Below, in pieces: positions 8,845 to 17,592 of a stretch of 21,694 nt of DNA; within the stretch, counting starts at the first letter, position 1; each line of letters opens with the position of its first letter. The stretch is from the NCBI RefSeq assembly GCF_000003605.2, contig NW_003156236.1, forward strand, positions 381,675 to 403,368, in the 5' to 3' direction. The DNA comes from Saccoglossus kowalevskii. Taxonomy: Eukaryota > Hemichordata > Enteropneusta > Harrimaniidae. Below the pieces are notes generated by a model. That model did no database searches, was not told the origin of the DNA, and saw nothing but the letters and a program-made list of their open reading frames with translations. Both the position numbers and the translations under genes were made by a program.

Positions 8845-10094
8845 ACGGTATGGGAGTTGGAAGTACACTGGACTGAAAATGTGATTCAAAATCACGGGAT
8901 AGATTTATACAGGTCATTGCAGCCTGAGCATGCTGCTTTTGGCACTTTTCTCACCAACTTAAGGGAACCAAAATAAAAGTTTGTCACTGTCCATGGGAAA
9001 CAACTGCAGTCTCCTGCAAGAACACAAAAGAACCAAGGCATACAATTGGTTTACGACTCCATTCACTTTGTTAACTACATGTAATCTATGCATACTGATC
9101 ATTTGGGTTTCAATACGCTCTTGACACGGTTAGAAACTAAACAGCATTAATACACCCAGGCTTCATATGTGTAATTGTGCGTATTTTTTTTATTGTAGAG
9201 TTCCACCATTGTTTAATTCATCTCTAACTTTTGAACCATGCACACCAGCCAGGCACTAATCATTGACCACATGTATTGTTAAATGCACTCAAGAAACATC
9301 TCAAGTTACCGACCTTTTAATAAGTTACTGCCTTTACTTTTTAAAGTCTGCGTGTCTGTGTACACATTGGTATATGACGTACATGAACTTCTTTTGTTGG
9401 CGTACCGTATAACATATGGCGTATACTTTAAATAAAAGTCGGTTGCTGAAACACGCCCGTGCTAACAGATACATGCCTGTTCTAAACAGATATTGAAAGG
9501 AATGGTGGGTGTTCGAATGTGTTTATTTATTAACAAGAGCCAGTTCTACAAGCCTCATTTTGAATTTACAAATAAATAAAAGTTTGAAGTTAAATAAATA
9601 GTACCCCGGTAACAACTTCGGGTAAATCAGGATTCCGTCTTGTACACAATCTTTATATAAGTTTATACTTTAATGCATAAATTAGTATTTAGAATTTGCT
9701 CTATTTACTAGTCACATGACCCTTGATTGAATACGCTGTTGGTAGCGGTTCCGGCCGTTTAATTCCAGTCATCGGTGTTCATTACCTGACCAATTCTGTT
9801 TTAGCACCACATGATTTCAACTAATCAGAACTCGTGTTATATGCTGCTTTCCAGTAAGGTGCCTTCTCATTGGTTGATAAATCCCATCTTAACGATGATA
9901 TACTGCACTAATAGTAGCACACATAAATCAACAATAGTATTTATTGTATAAGGATTATTGAATATACACCATCATTTATGAAAACACATGTGCTGCAACT
10001 GAAGGTGATAGAACGGTGTTCGTATTGAGAGTGGTGCTTAAAAACCAATGATAGAGTATGGTTATACAAGCAACATGCCAAGAGTCGGATGCAA
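8844..10094. other. 1.25 kb without a recognised gene
   Basis: No supported gene. A pyrimidine-rich acceptor-like sequence ends at about 9199 (TTTTTTTATTGTAG) and leads into about 19 open codons and a stop, with no family match. An E-box-like GTCACATGAC occurs near 9711, and further CCAAT or ATTGG boxes near 9790 and 9870. Confidence 0.35.
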
Positions 10095-10465
10095 CAATAG
10101 ACCATTTTCCGTTCACTGCGAGAATCACGCGTTATGCGTGAAATCTAACGTAAAAACAGGACAAACAAAGGTCATAGCGTCGTAGTCGCGTCAAACATCG
10201 CGTGGGATTCGACAAACGCGAAAGTATTTCGGGGACATTTCCATGTTTAATAATGTGCTGTCCACATTTGATGATAGGCAATTTCGATTAAGTAAGGGTA
10301 TTCGGAAGCAATATTTCTCTGTCGAAGATCGGCCGGTCAATGTAATCTGCGAAATAAAGAAATTCTAGTTCAAAATCACATCGTTCGATTTTTGCGGCAG
10401 ACGTTCGACGCGCGTCTTTCATGCATCTCGCGAGATCTCGCAATTGTTCGGAAAATCACCTATTG
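10095..10465. mobile_element. element L: CpG-rich TIR element
   Basis: The left end reads CAATAGACCATTTTCCGTTC and the complement of the right end reads CAATAGGTGATTTTCCGAAC. Pairing continues through TGCGAGA to CGCG, giving arms of about 37 bases with roughly three quarters matching. The 371-bp interior is CpG-rich in an otherwise AT-rich region. The right arm contains the palindrome TCTCGCGAGA at 10426-10435. There is no coding sequence longer than about 50 codons. No target duplication is clear, and no second copy is in the window. Confidence 0.65.
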
Positions 10466-10599
10466 AATCTAATTTAAAGGCCTTCTAAATAAAGATTCAT
10501 TTTCAAAATCTACAATTACGTGTATTCAGTGAGTGCTGTGATTATCTTTTGACCTTTTTGTCTAGCTTTACCAAAATGAAAAGAATTTAAGTAGAGATG

Positions 10600-10751
10600 C
10601 AGTTTATTTGGCATGCTTTTTAATGAGTATAGACAATGAAGATGGTATTATATATCCACCATGTTATATATTTTCTGAAAGCTTATTATACAAACTTTGT
10701 AAAACTTGTCTTTATTTTAAATATCCCGAAAGTGTTTTTGATTTGGTCAAA
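10600..10751. repeat. left copy of a gap-flanking duplication
   Basis: About 150 bases starting CAGTTTATTTGGCATGC are repeated at 10927-11082 with only a few homopolymer-type indels and substitutions. The copies face each other across a run of N, which points to unmerged contig ends rather than a real duplication. Confidence 0.85.
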
Positions 10752-10926
10752 NNNNNNNNNNNNNNNNNNNNNNNNNNNNNNNNNNNNNNNNNNNNNNNNN
10801 NNNNNNNNNNNNNNNNNNNNNNNNNNNNNNNNNNNNNNNNNNNNNNNNNNNNNNNNNNNNNNNNNNNNNNNNNNNNNNNNNNNNNNNNNNNNNNNNNNNN
10901 NNNNNNNNNNNNNNNNNNNNNNNNNN
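10752..10926. other. assembly gap (175 N)
   Basis: A run of 175 undetermined bases. Protein translations that run across it are meaningless. Confidence 0.99.
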
Positions 10927-11082
10927 CAGTTTATTTGGCATGCTTTTTAATTGAGTAATTAGACAATGAAGATGGTATTATATATCCACCATGTTATATA
11001 TTTTCTGAAAGCTTATTATACAAACTTTGTAAAACTTGTCTTTATTTTAAATATCCAGAAGGTGTTTTTGATTTTGGGTCAA
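10927..11082. repeat. right copy of a gap-flanking duplication
   Basis: Second copy of the block at 10600-10751. Differences are mostly single-base insertions (for example TAATGAGTATAGAC becomes TAATTGAGTAATTAGAC), typical of allelic or read-error differences between overlapping contig ends. Confidence 0.85.
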
Positions 11083-11184
11083 AAATATGCTTTTTTGGGC
11101 AAAAGTGGTTTTAAAAAAAATTTGCTTAAAAACTTCGTCTGTTTGTGGATAAAATTACATCACTGGATACCTTGGTATACTATA

Positions 11185-11240
11185 AGATTATTACGAAGAT
11201 ACCTCAAAGTATGCACTTTGAGGTATCTTCGTAATAACCT
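11185..11240. repeat. 56-base hairpin palindrome at the end of element E1
   Basis: Arms 11185-11210 and 11215-11240 are complementary over 26 bases with one mismatch, around a 4-base ATGC loop. One arm (ATTACGAAGATACCTCAAAG type) is also present next to element E2 (15397-15425), so it belongs to family E. Confidence 0.9.
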
Positions 11241-11516
11241 TATTATTATACATCTTTTCCCTTCAAGGATACATCATGGGAATGCCGAAATCCAAAAAGT
11301 TTAGAACAGAATCAGCGAACTTCTTTGTATGGAGTCCGGTCAAATCCTGGTGGCAGCCATGTTTGTTTTTATTATTAGAGGACGCTTACGCGCGTAATCA
11401 TTCCATATTTGGAATTCGCATTTCCAAATATGGTAGTATGAAAATACCCCGTAAAATACCGCAAAATTACGGCACGCTGTAACGCATGGCGTTACGGCGA
11501 CAGATGTATAATAATA
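11241..11516 (+). mobile_element. family E element, copy E1
   Basis: The 276-bp core has 15-base perfect terminal inverted repeats TATTATTATACATCT (11241-11255) and their complement (11502-11516). It contains further nested palindromes: CCATATTTGGAA/TTTCCAAATATGG near 11403-11432 and GTAACGC-ATG-GCGTTAC near 11480-11496. It is the inverted counterpart of 15141-15394. The 68-codon + frame through it is broken in the other copy and shows no known domain. It is a foldback or MITE-type element of unknown superfamily. Confidence 0.8.
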
Positions 11517-11559
11517 CTAATTCCTTTACACTCACTATAACCATAGAATTGGTACCAAA

Positions 11560-11776
11560 CACTATTACAGTACACAAAAATCATATTTAGATCTCTAGAA
11601 AATGCTTATACTAGTAGATGACAAAAATTGGGGTGGGGGCTGTGCAAGGAATGTGTTTTTCCGCTTTACTGAAGCCCTGCAGTGTGGTGCTCTTGCAGTG
11701 CATGGAACTTGACCTTGTCTTATCAATGAAGGGAGGAGAATTAATGCATGTTTTAATTAATATGGCATCATGTGTG
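11560..11776 (+). repeat. repeat D, copy D2
   Basis: Direct repeat of D1 (7312-7523). The final 137 bases are identical to D1. The first part differs, including a 5-base insertion in TTATACTAGTAGATG relative to TTATAGATG. Divergence begins abruptly after CATCATGTGTG in both copies, which marks the right boundary. Confidence 0.85.
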
Positions 11777-12198
11777 TGAGTCATTGCAGAAACATTTGAA
11801 TTAACAAAAAAAAAAGCAGATTCTTAACATATGTCACTGAACAATAAAGTAAATCAATTAACACTTACAGAGGCAAGGATGTGGGTTGCCTTGGTTACGC
11901 CAAATCTTTACATTTTAAGCTGTTTTATTTTTTTGAGACTTGCAAAGAAAGAGGGCAGATGAAGTTTATGGATATGTATATACATATACCTAATGTATTT
12001 ATTATTCGTTCATTGACAGTATCGCTGACACAGTTCTTGTAATCTACCACATGCTAGCACATATCATATTGGATACATTTGCCAGCAATTGTAAGGATGG
12101 TTATTTAAATTCTATTGGAGATGTAGCCATTCATTTAGATTAGTGCTAATGATACCATATATTATATAAAAGCTTTGTATTGTGATGCTTTCATATTA
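11777..12198. other. spacer, nothing recognised
   Basis: AT-rich, with no supported gene or repeat copy. Confidence 0.4.
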
Positions 12199-12244
12199 GC
12201 AGGATCATGGAAGGTACTAACGTTAGTACCTTCCATGGCAGGAT
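12199..12244. repeat. 32-bp perfect palindrome flanked by 7-bp direct repeats
   Basis: Positions 12206-12237 form a perfect palindrome with half-site CATGGAAGGTACTAAC and no spacer. It is bracketed by the direct repeat GCAGGAT at 12199-12205 and 12238-12244. The layout is that of an inserted unit with a target duplication, reduced to two fused inverted repeats. Confidence 0.95.
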
Positions 12245-12445
12245 GTCTACTAAGGCCATAATCTGTAGAATACAATGCCCCAGAATATGGCTAGTTTCAG
12301 ACTAGTTTTCAAACAACATTTATCTATGTACAAATTGAATTAAAAGCTTCAAAATTAATAAACAAATATTTGGAGTAATTAAGTTTTATTAAGCACAGCT
12401 GTATTTTTTTTTCATTCAGCTTACAATGTATAGTTGCATTTAGTA
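12245..12445. other. spacer, nothing recognised
   Basis: AT-rich sequence before A3, with no feature supported. Confidence 0.4.
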
Positions 12446-12659
12446 TACTGTAGAATACTTTATGTCCGCTTGAAATTATTTTTCGCTATTTTCGCTGAAG
12501 AAATGATTCAGTGAAAATAAAATCCAGCGAATATGCCTTTTTCCTACTATTTACATTCAAATTGACAAAAATCAGTGAAAATAAATTCCATACAAAGCAC
12601 CCAAAAAAATGTCTTTTCAATGAAAATTAATTCCAGCTAAAATAAAGTATTTTACAGTA
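12446..12659 (+). mobile_element. family A MITE, copy A3 (complete)
   Basis: This 214-bp element runs from TACTGTAGAATACTTTATG to AAGTATTTTACAGTA, with TIRs, internal CAGTGAAAATAAA motifs and TA flanks as in A2 and A4. It is non-coding. Confidence 0.88.
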
Positions 12660-13483
12660 GTCAAAATATTCATGCTGTAACCTCTGACAACAGATAAATG
12701 GGACAATAGATAACCTGTTTTTGTGAATAGTAATCAAATCTAGACTTCTAGAAAGCTTGATCTACTCATTGGAGTTAAATATGTATAGATCATGCGCTTG
12801 CAAGTCATGATGTTAGCTGAACACTGTGTAAATACCATTTACTTGTCTCTGCGTCCTCAATCACCTAACAGTACACCGCTGATAAGCAAAAGTGATTCAT
12901 CAATCGAGAAAATGCAGATTTGTGATCCTCTTCTTTTATACAGTCTGCTGATTTCATTGAGGTGTTAACAAACTGAAGAGTAGGTAGAAAGGATGCATGA
13001 GTCATCATCACCTTTTGTTCACATCGGTATCTATGGTTATAGAATTAAACATGTTTTGTGTTAGTACCTTGTACATGTTGTCACTAAATAACATGCTAGA
13101 ATGAAGTATCACCCCCAAGTCTGTAAACCGCTGATTTTCATACTGACCTGACCGTGCTATGCACCAGTACATACAGAGCTCTCAGATTCTATCAAAACTA
13201 TAAGGCAAAGTCGAAAAAAAGATAAATGTTATTGGCCAATTTGTTTTCTAAAATAGCTGTGTGTGGGCAACTTTCTTTTTGTATTCTGAAATTGCCATTA
13301 AATTAATTGTGATTTTCATGAAAACTGGATTTTTATTTTGTAAAAAATTCTGACAAAAAAAAATTAAAAACAAATCTGTGACACCCACCTTTTTAAACTG
13401 ACTCCAGGAAACATGAATATTTTTTTCGGCCCTGTGTTTCATTTCCTTGGAGCACAGTATATGTATTTCTTGTGTAGTACAAG
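12660..13483. other. 0.8 kb without a recognised gene
   Basis: A 58-codon + frame (12792-12968) has fairly protein-like composition (LRPQSPNSTPLISKSDSSIE in part) but no good splice sites or family match. The rest is AT-rich. Confidence 0.35.
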
Positions 13484-13618
13484 TTTTAAAGCGAGAGAGT
13501 CGTCACCTGCGCATGCGTCAGTTGGCCATAGCGTGTCATTGTTTACAAACAAGCATCTACCCATGAGCCTTTGCGTTTTAGCGTGTGTTGTTATCGTCGC
13601 TTAGGACTCCCGCTTTAA
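13484..13618 (+). mobile_element. family F MITE, copy F1
   Basis: The left border is TTAA-AGCGAGAGAGTCGTCACC and the right border GGACTCCCGCT-TTAA, inverted over about 10 bases. The conserved interior includes CTGCGCATGCGTCAG, GGCCATAGYGTGT, TTGTTTACAAACAAGC and CTACCCATGAGCCTT, all shared with F3 and, on the other strand, F2. TTAA at both ends suggests piggyBac-type targeting. There is no transposase. Confidence 0.85.
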
Positions 13619-13647
13619 AGTTGCACTCATTGGGGTAGTGGGCTACC

Positions 13648-13806
13648 GTATTTGCTACTACCTGGTAGATCAAAGCGCATCTTGAACAGTAAACCCCAAA
13701 TTACACATGTTTTCTGGATTATTAAAACATGACTTATTTTGACCAAAAACTCCGTCATTTATGTCAAATGTATGTACATTTTTTGTACTACTAATAGAGC
13801 AAATAC
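13648..13806. mobile_element. family J MITE-like repeat, copy J1
   Basis: GTATTTGCT at 13648-13656 pairs with AGCAAATAC at 13798-13806. The right end (CTCCGTCATTTATGT ... CTACTAATAGAGCAAATA) matches the right end of J2 (CTCTGTCATTCATGT ... CTACTAATAGAGCAAATA). The left arm is diverged, so boundaries are approximate. Confidence 0.55.
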
Positions 13807-15140
13807 AGCAAATATGTGAAAGTACAAATTGTTGGAAAAGTAAAAAGGAAGACAAAAGTTATATCTCGACTAATGTGACTAATGTGAAGATTTATAAACA
13901 TGAGTCTAAGGTGTTAAAAAAAATTATATTTATTTGTAAAAATTTAGAGTTTATTTCTCTAATTCATCAATTGTCACATCCGGTGCATGACTGCTACAAA
14001 AGGATTAAGCTTAGTGAATTGAACCCTAGTGTAGTACGTGCTTTGTTTTTTTTATTGACACTGTTCATGCCATAAAGCAATTTGTTGTGATTAAGACACG
14101 TACATCAGTTACATCACAGTGACAGCTGCAGAAGTTTACAATGACGATAATTTTTGTTTGTCCATCATTTAAACGCCTGTATATAGTACAAAGTATGATT
14201 ATAACAATTTTATTTTGACTGGGGACAAAATTTCATAAAATGGAAATTTCATAAGTCAGAACTGCAAAATTTTGCAGTAAGGAAAATTTTTATCAATGTC
14301 TTTAACCGTTTTACTGCCAGTCTTTCGCCCAAATTTTTCTGCGCTTTTTTCTTATATTCTTCAATATTTCTGGAAATTAACCCGAATATTGGAGCCAAGA
14401 GGAAAACTTTGAGTCAATTTTCAGTGTTTAGTAAAAAAAATTTGACTATTTTTTGCCAATCTTCTGAAGGAAAGTGCAGACTATAGACGGGTGTGGTTGA
14501 GAAAATATATATGCTTGAGTGTGTCCCACAAAACATTTGATGGTTTCCCGAAATAGATAGGAAGCAGATCTATTGTCAATGGATCTTTATTCAGCGGTGA
14601 AACATACACGTCAAAATACACTGCTCACTAAGATGAGACTGAAAAGTGCCGCGCACGACCGGCACGCGACCAATTAGAATTTTGAAACAATGTAACAACG
14701 CCGCTCCGGCGCCAACTCGACAGCATGAAATGTCAATGTACTTAAAGCGAATAAATGCAAATAATTGAATGGAAATAAACAAATATTCGAACCCATCCCC
14801 GACAACGGGACTACTTTGTGAATTTGTGATGAAAAGAGAGAACTGGTGGTGAAAAGGTTAAGACAGCCAATAACAGTGTCTATCATGAAATTGGGTTGAC
14901 ATGAATGCTGGTAAATCATTGGATTGCGAAGTTTGATAGCAGTGACTGTAGAACGCTTTTACCATATATGGAAACAATATTCTCACACATTGAACCAATT
15001 AACCTATTTTCATTTAAAATTTTAACACTTGCAATTACTAGCTGCGATATTCAAATTCCCATTAATGTATTGTTTATAACTTAGATTCTTGAAACGATGA
15101 GAATATATAAATTCTCACTGATATCACTGAGAATAAAATA
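13807..15140. other. 1.3 kb without a recognised gene; CpG-richer patch near 14640-14725
   Basis: A 104-codon + frame (13761-14075) overlaps repeat J1 and has a low-complexity, lysine- and isoleucine-rich composition, so it is not called. An 18-bp perfect palindrome (ACTGCAAAA and its complement) lies at 14261-14278. A CpG-rich patch holds CCGCGCACGACCGGCACGCG (from about 14649) and GCCGCTCCGGCGCC (from about 14700). It could be a promoter or a decayed transposon, but no TIR or exon was found. Confidence 0.35.
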
Positions 15141-15394
15141 TATTATTATACATCTGTCACCGTAACGCCATAAGTTACAGCGTGCTGTACTTTTGCGGTA
15201 TTTTACAGCGTATTTTCATTCTACCATATTAGTAAATGCGAATTCCAAATATGGAATGATTACGCGCGTAAGCGTCCTCTAATAATAAAAACAAACATGG
15301 CTGCCATCAGAATTTGACCGAACTCCACACAAAGAAGTCCGCTAAATCGGCATTTCCATGATGTATCCTTGAAAAAAAAAGATGTATAATAATA
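15141..15394 (-). mobile_element. family E element, copy E2 (inverted relative to E1)
   Basis: The reverse complement matches E1 along its whole length, including TIRs TATTATTATACATCT, GTAACGCC/GTTACAG, GAATTCCAAATATGGAATGA, and GATTACGCGCGTAAGCGTCC. Similarity continues past the TIR through the hairpin arm (AGGTTATTACGAGGATGCCT, to about 15432), then stops, so the second hairpin arm seen beside E1 is missing here. Confidence 0.8.
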
Positions 15395-15432
15395 ATAAGG
15401 TTATTACGAGGATGCCTCAAAGTATGCACTCA
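15395..15432. repeat. single hairpin arm adjoining E2
   Basis: This matches one arm and the ATGC loop of the palindrome at 11185-11240. The complementary arm is absent. Confidence 0.7.
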
Positions 15433-15940
15433 GACAGTACCTCTGTGCATCGACCTCTGTTGCTGTACTGTCTTCAAGCACGTCGCTGAAATGAGTGTCA
15501 GTTTCTCTAGTTTTCACTTTTTGCCAAAAATGTTCCCTAGAGGATGTGAGTTCTCTTAAAAAAAAATAAGAATGGACGGATCTTCAAATCTAAATGTAAC
15601 AATGTAAACAATCAATGTAAATCATAGGACGATAGTTTAGCTTTAATTTCGCTTCATTATTCTTTATTTCCCTAGATAGAATAAATCACATAAAATGATC
15701 TAAAACTGATAACAGCACCTCACTAGTCAATCTACTTTGCAATAAAAAGTGTCATTTTTAAATATATTTGTTCTCTACTGATATTTATTGACTGAGGCAT
15801 GTTATGTACATTTTCAGTGGTATTTGAAACCCACATTCATTTTCTGCAGTATACACGATAGATCTAATTTCCATGAATTTGTCACTACATAAATGGCACA
15901 TACATTTACTCTCAAAAATTAAAAAAAAATAATAATAATC
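15433..15940. other. spacer, nothing recognised
   Basis: AT-rich, with no supported gene. It ends in a poly-A/(AAT)n run at about 15920-15939. Confidence 0.4.
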
Positions 15941-16044
15941 AAGGATTCAGTGTGAATATACCTAAGGTGGGACCTAGCCCACCTGTATGCCTAAGGATTT
16001 AGTGTGAAGATACCTAAGGTGGGACCTAGCCCACCTGTATGCTT
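15941..16044. repeat. 52-bp unit, two tandem copies with internal hairpin
   Basis: Units 15941-15992 and 15993-16044 differ by only a few bases. Each contains AGGTGGG-ACCTAG-CCCACCT, a 7-bp stem with a 6-base loop. A degenerate third start (AAAGGTTTAGCG) follows at 16045. Confidence 0.9.
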
Positions 16045-16404
16045 AAAGGTTTAGCGCACCAACCATTTAAAAATGGGAAAATTTTGTCGTTTAAATTGTT
16101 AACAATAGCAAGAATGCGATGTTAATGTATCATTGGATTTATAATTCAATATTTATTTTTTAAAGAAATATTATATATAATTATGTACATTAATAATATG
16201 ATTGATCCATTAAAAGTAGTAATGGTTTGCATCTCATCAACTCAACTGAACATGAAAATTGGCAACAACAGAAGACCATCCCTAAAAGAAATAAAATAAT
16301 ATTGTCTCCATATTCCCACATGGACAAACTTTCCGGCATAGAAATTCAAGTTAAAATATGTGACATAAATTGAAGCTAGAGGGTGGTCACATGCACACAC
16401 ACGC
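16045..16404. other. spacer, nothing recognised
   Basis: AT-rich, with no supported gene or repeat. Confidence 0.4.
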
Positions 16405-16535
16405 AACTGAGTCCCAAGCAATGATAACAACACGCGCTAAGAACGCAAAGGATCATGGGTAGACGCTTGTTTATAAACAATGACACATTATGGCCACCTG
16501 ACGCATGCGTATAGGTAACGACACCCTGCTTTAAA
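16405..16535 (-). mobile_element. family F MITE, copy F2 (inverted, one end truncated)
   Basis: The reverse complement matches F1 and F3: TTAAAGCAGGGTGTCGTTACC, then ACGCATGCGTCAG, GTGGCCATAATGTGTCATTG, TTTATAAACAAGCGTCTACC and GCTTGGGACTCA. The TTAA border is present at 16531-16534. The other end stops after GGGACTCAGTT without its terminal repeat. Confidence 0.8.
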
Positions 16536-17075
16536 CTTTTGTACTGATACAACATAAATTCCCAAATAACTGGCCATGTCAGAGGTTTCTCTGTTATTTT
16601 GAATTGTCTGTGTGTTTAATCTGTATCCCTCACAAACAACACAAATCACATTAAAAGAGCTGTACTGGTATTTATTTTACTTTAGATTCAATTCAGGGAT
16701 GAGCCATAAATTCTATTGGGTCTCTAGAGAGTCCTATTTATCATACTTTACTACTTGCTGCCATCAGTTGTGATTTCTCTGTCAAATCCCTAAGTGGTTA
16801 TACTTCTGATGATAGAGTTGTAATTATATATTAAATATGATTTATTGAAATTTATATAAATCTGTTTCTCAAATAAATTTTTAGGAGATTTAAGGGCAAA
16901 GTTCAGAAATTGCACTAATAGCTGAAATGAACATTCTGTCATGGGTTTTTTTACGAACATGGTGAATACGAAAGCCCTTGTGTTCAACATGTATATTCGC
17001 TAAGACAGATTGTCTATATTGTCTGCCATCCACTGGCAGAAATAAATAAAAAAAGAATGCCCCCATAACATTGGG
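16536..17075. other. spacer, nothing firmly recognised
   Basis: An acceptor-like tract ends near 16685 (TTTATTTTACTTTAG) and is followed by 28 open codons and a stop with no family match. Otherwise AT-rich. Confidence 0.35.
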
Positions 17076-17175
17076 ACTACACTACGCTACGCTACGCTAC
17101 GCTACGCTACACTACGCTACACTACACTACACTACACTACACTACACTACACTACACTACACTACACTACACTAC
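17076..17175. repeat. pentanucleotide satellite (RCTAC)20
   Basis: Twenty perfect 5-bp units. Units are ACTAC except for six GCTAC units (3rd to 7th and 9th); the last eleven are all ACTAC. It is flanked by unique sequence. Confidence 0.97.
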
Positions 17176-17592
17176 ATTATGCTTACATTATGACCACACA
17201 CGTATATTTTTAACTGTCAGAACAATGATTTCAATATTTGTCACAGATTGACCCATGGTTGAGGAATATGTCAAAAGAATGAAAGCCTAAAATCAAGGAT
17301 TTGTATGCTTCTTGACCTGCATCGAATATCCATGGTTACAGAATTACTGATACCGATAGTCCCCATAAATAACTTGACCAACTTCTTTGTGATCAGTAAC
17401 ACAATGCTATAAGTAGTGATTTGTTCATGGTTATTGTAATATCAACTCTGATTGGTGGCATGTTTTTTAGGCTTCTCCAATAAAAGTATTTTACCTGACC
17501 ACTCGGGGGGAGGGTGATGTACAAGTTCATGGGAAAGCATTTTGACATCAACCTCAAAAAAATATGTGGACGATGAAAATTGAGGGACCAAC
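17176..17592. other. spacer, nothing recognised
   Basis: No gene supported. A 92-codon minus-strand frame begins inside transposon F3 and crosses into this spacer, so it is not called. Confidence 0.4.

Noticed and set aside
8870-8898. tRNA T-arm-like TGTGATTCAAAATCACG
   Set aside because: No matching acceptor stem, D-arm or anticodon arm; it does not fold as a tRNA.
10075-10465. CpG-island promoter with TCTCGCGAGA and a first exon
   Set aside because: The block has inverted-repeat ends and is better explained as transposon L. The short frame at 10075 (MPRVGCNN...) stops after 37 codons.
10608-10958. Open frames of 104-116 codons across the gap
   Set aside because: Most codons are N; the rest lies in the duplicated block flanking the gap.
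12792-12968. 58-codon frame with protein-like composition
   Set aside because: No convincing splice sites, Kozak context or recognisable family.
13761-14075. 104-codon + strand frame
   Set aside because: It overlaps repeat J1, is rich in K, I and N as expected for AT-rich DNA, and has no domain.
14780-14815. B-box-like GGGTTCGAAT on the minus strand
   Set aside because: No A-box at the right distance and no cloverleaf, so neither a tRNA nor a clear SINE head.
15941-16044. CRISPR-like repeats
   Set aside because: Only two directly abutting units with no spacers, in an animal genome.
17076-17175. Telomere-like repeat
   Set aside because: The unit RCTAC is not the animal telomere repeat TTAGGG, and it is interstitial.
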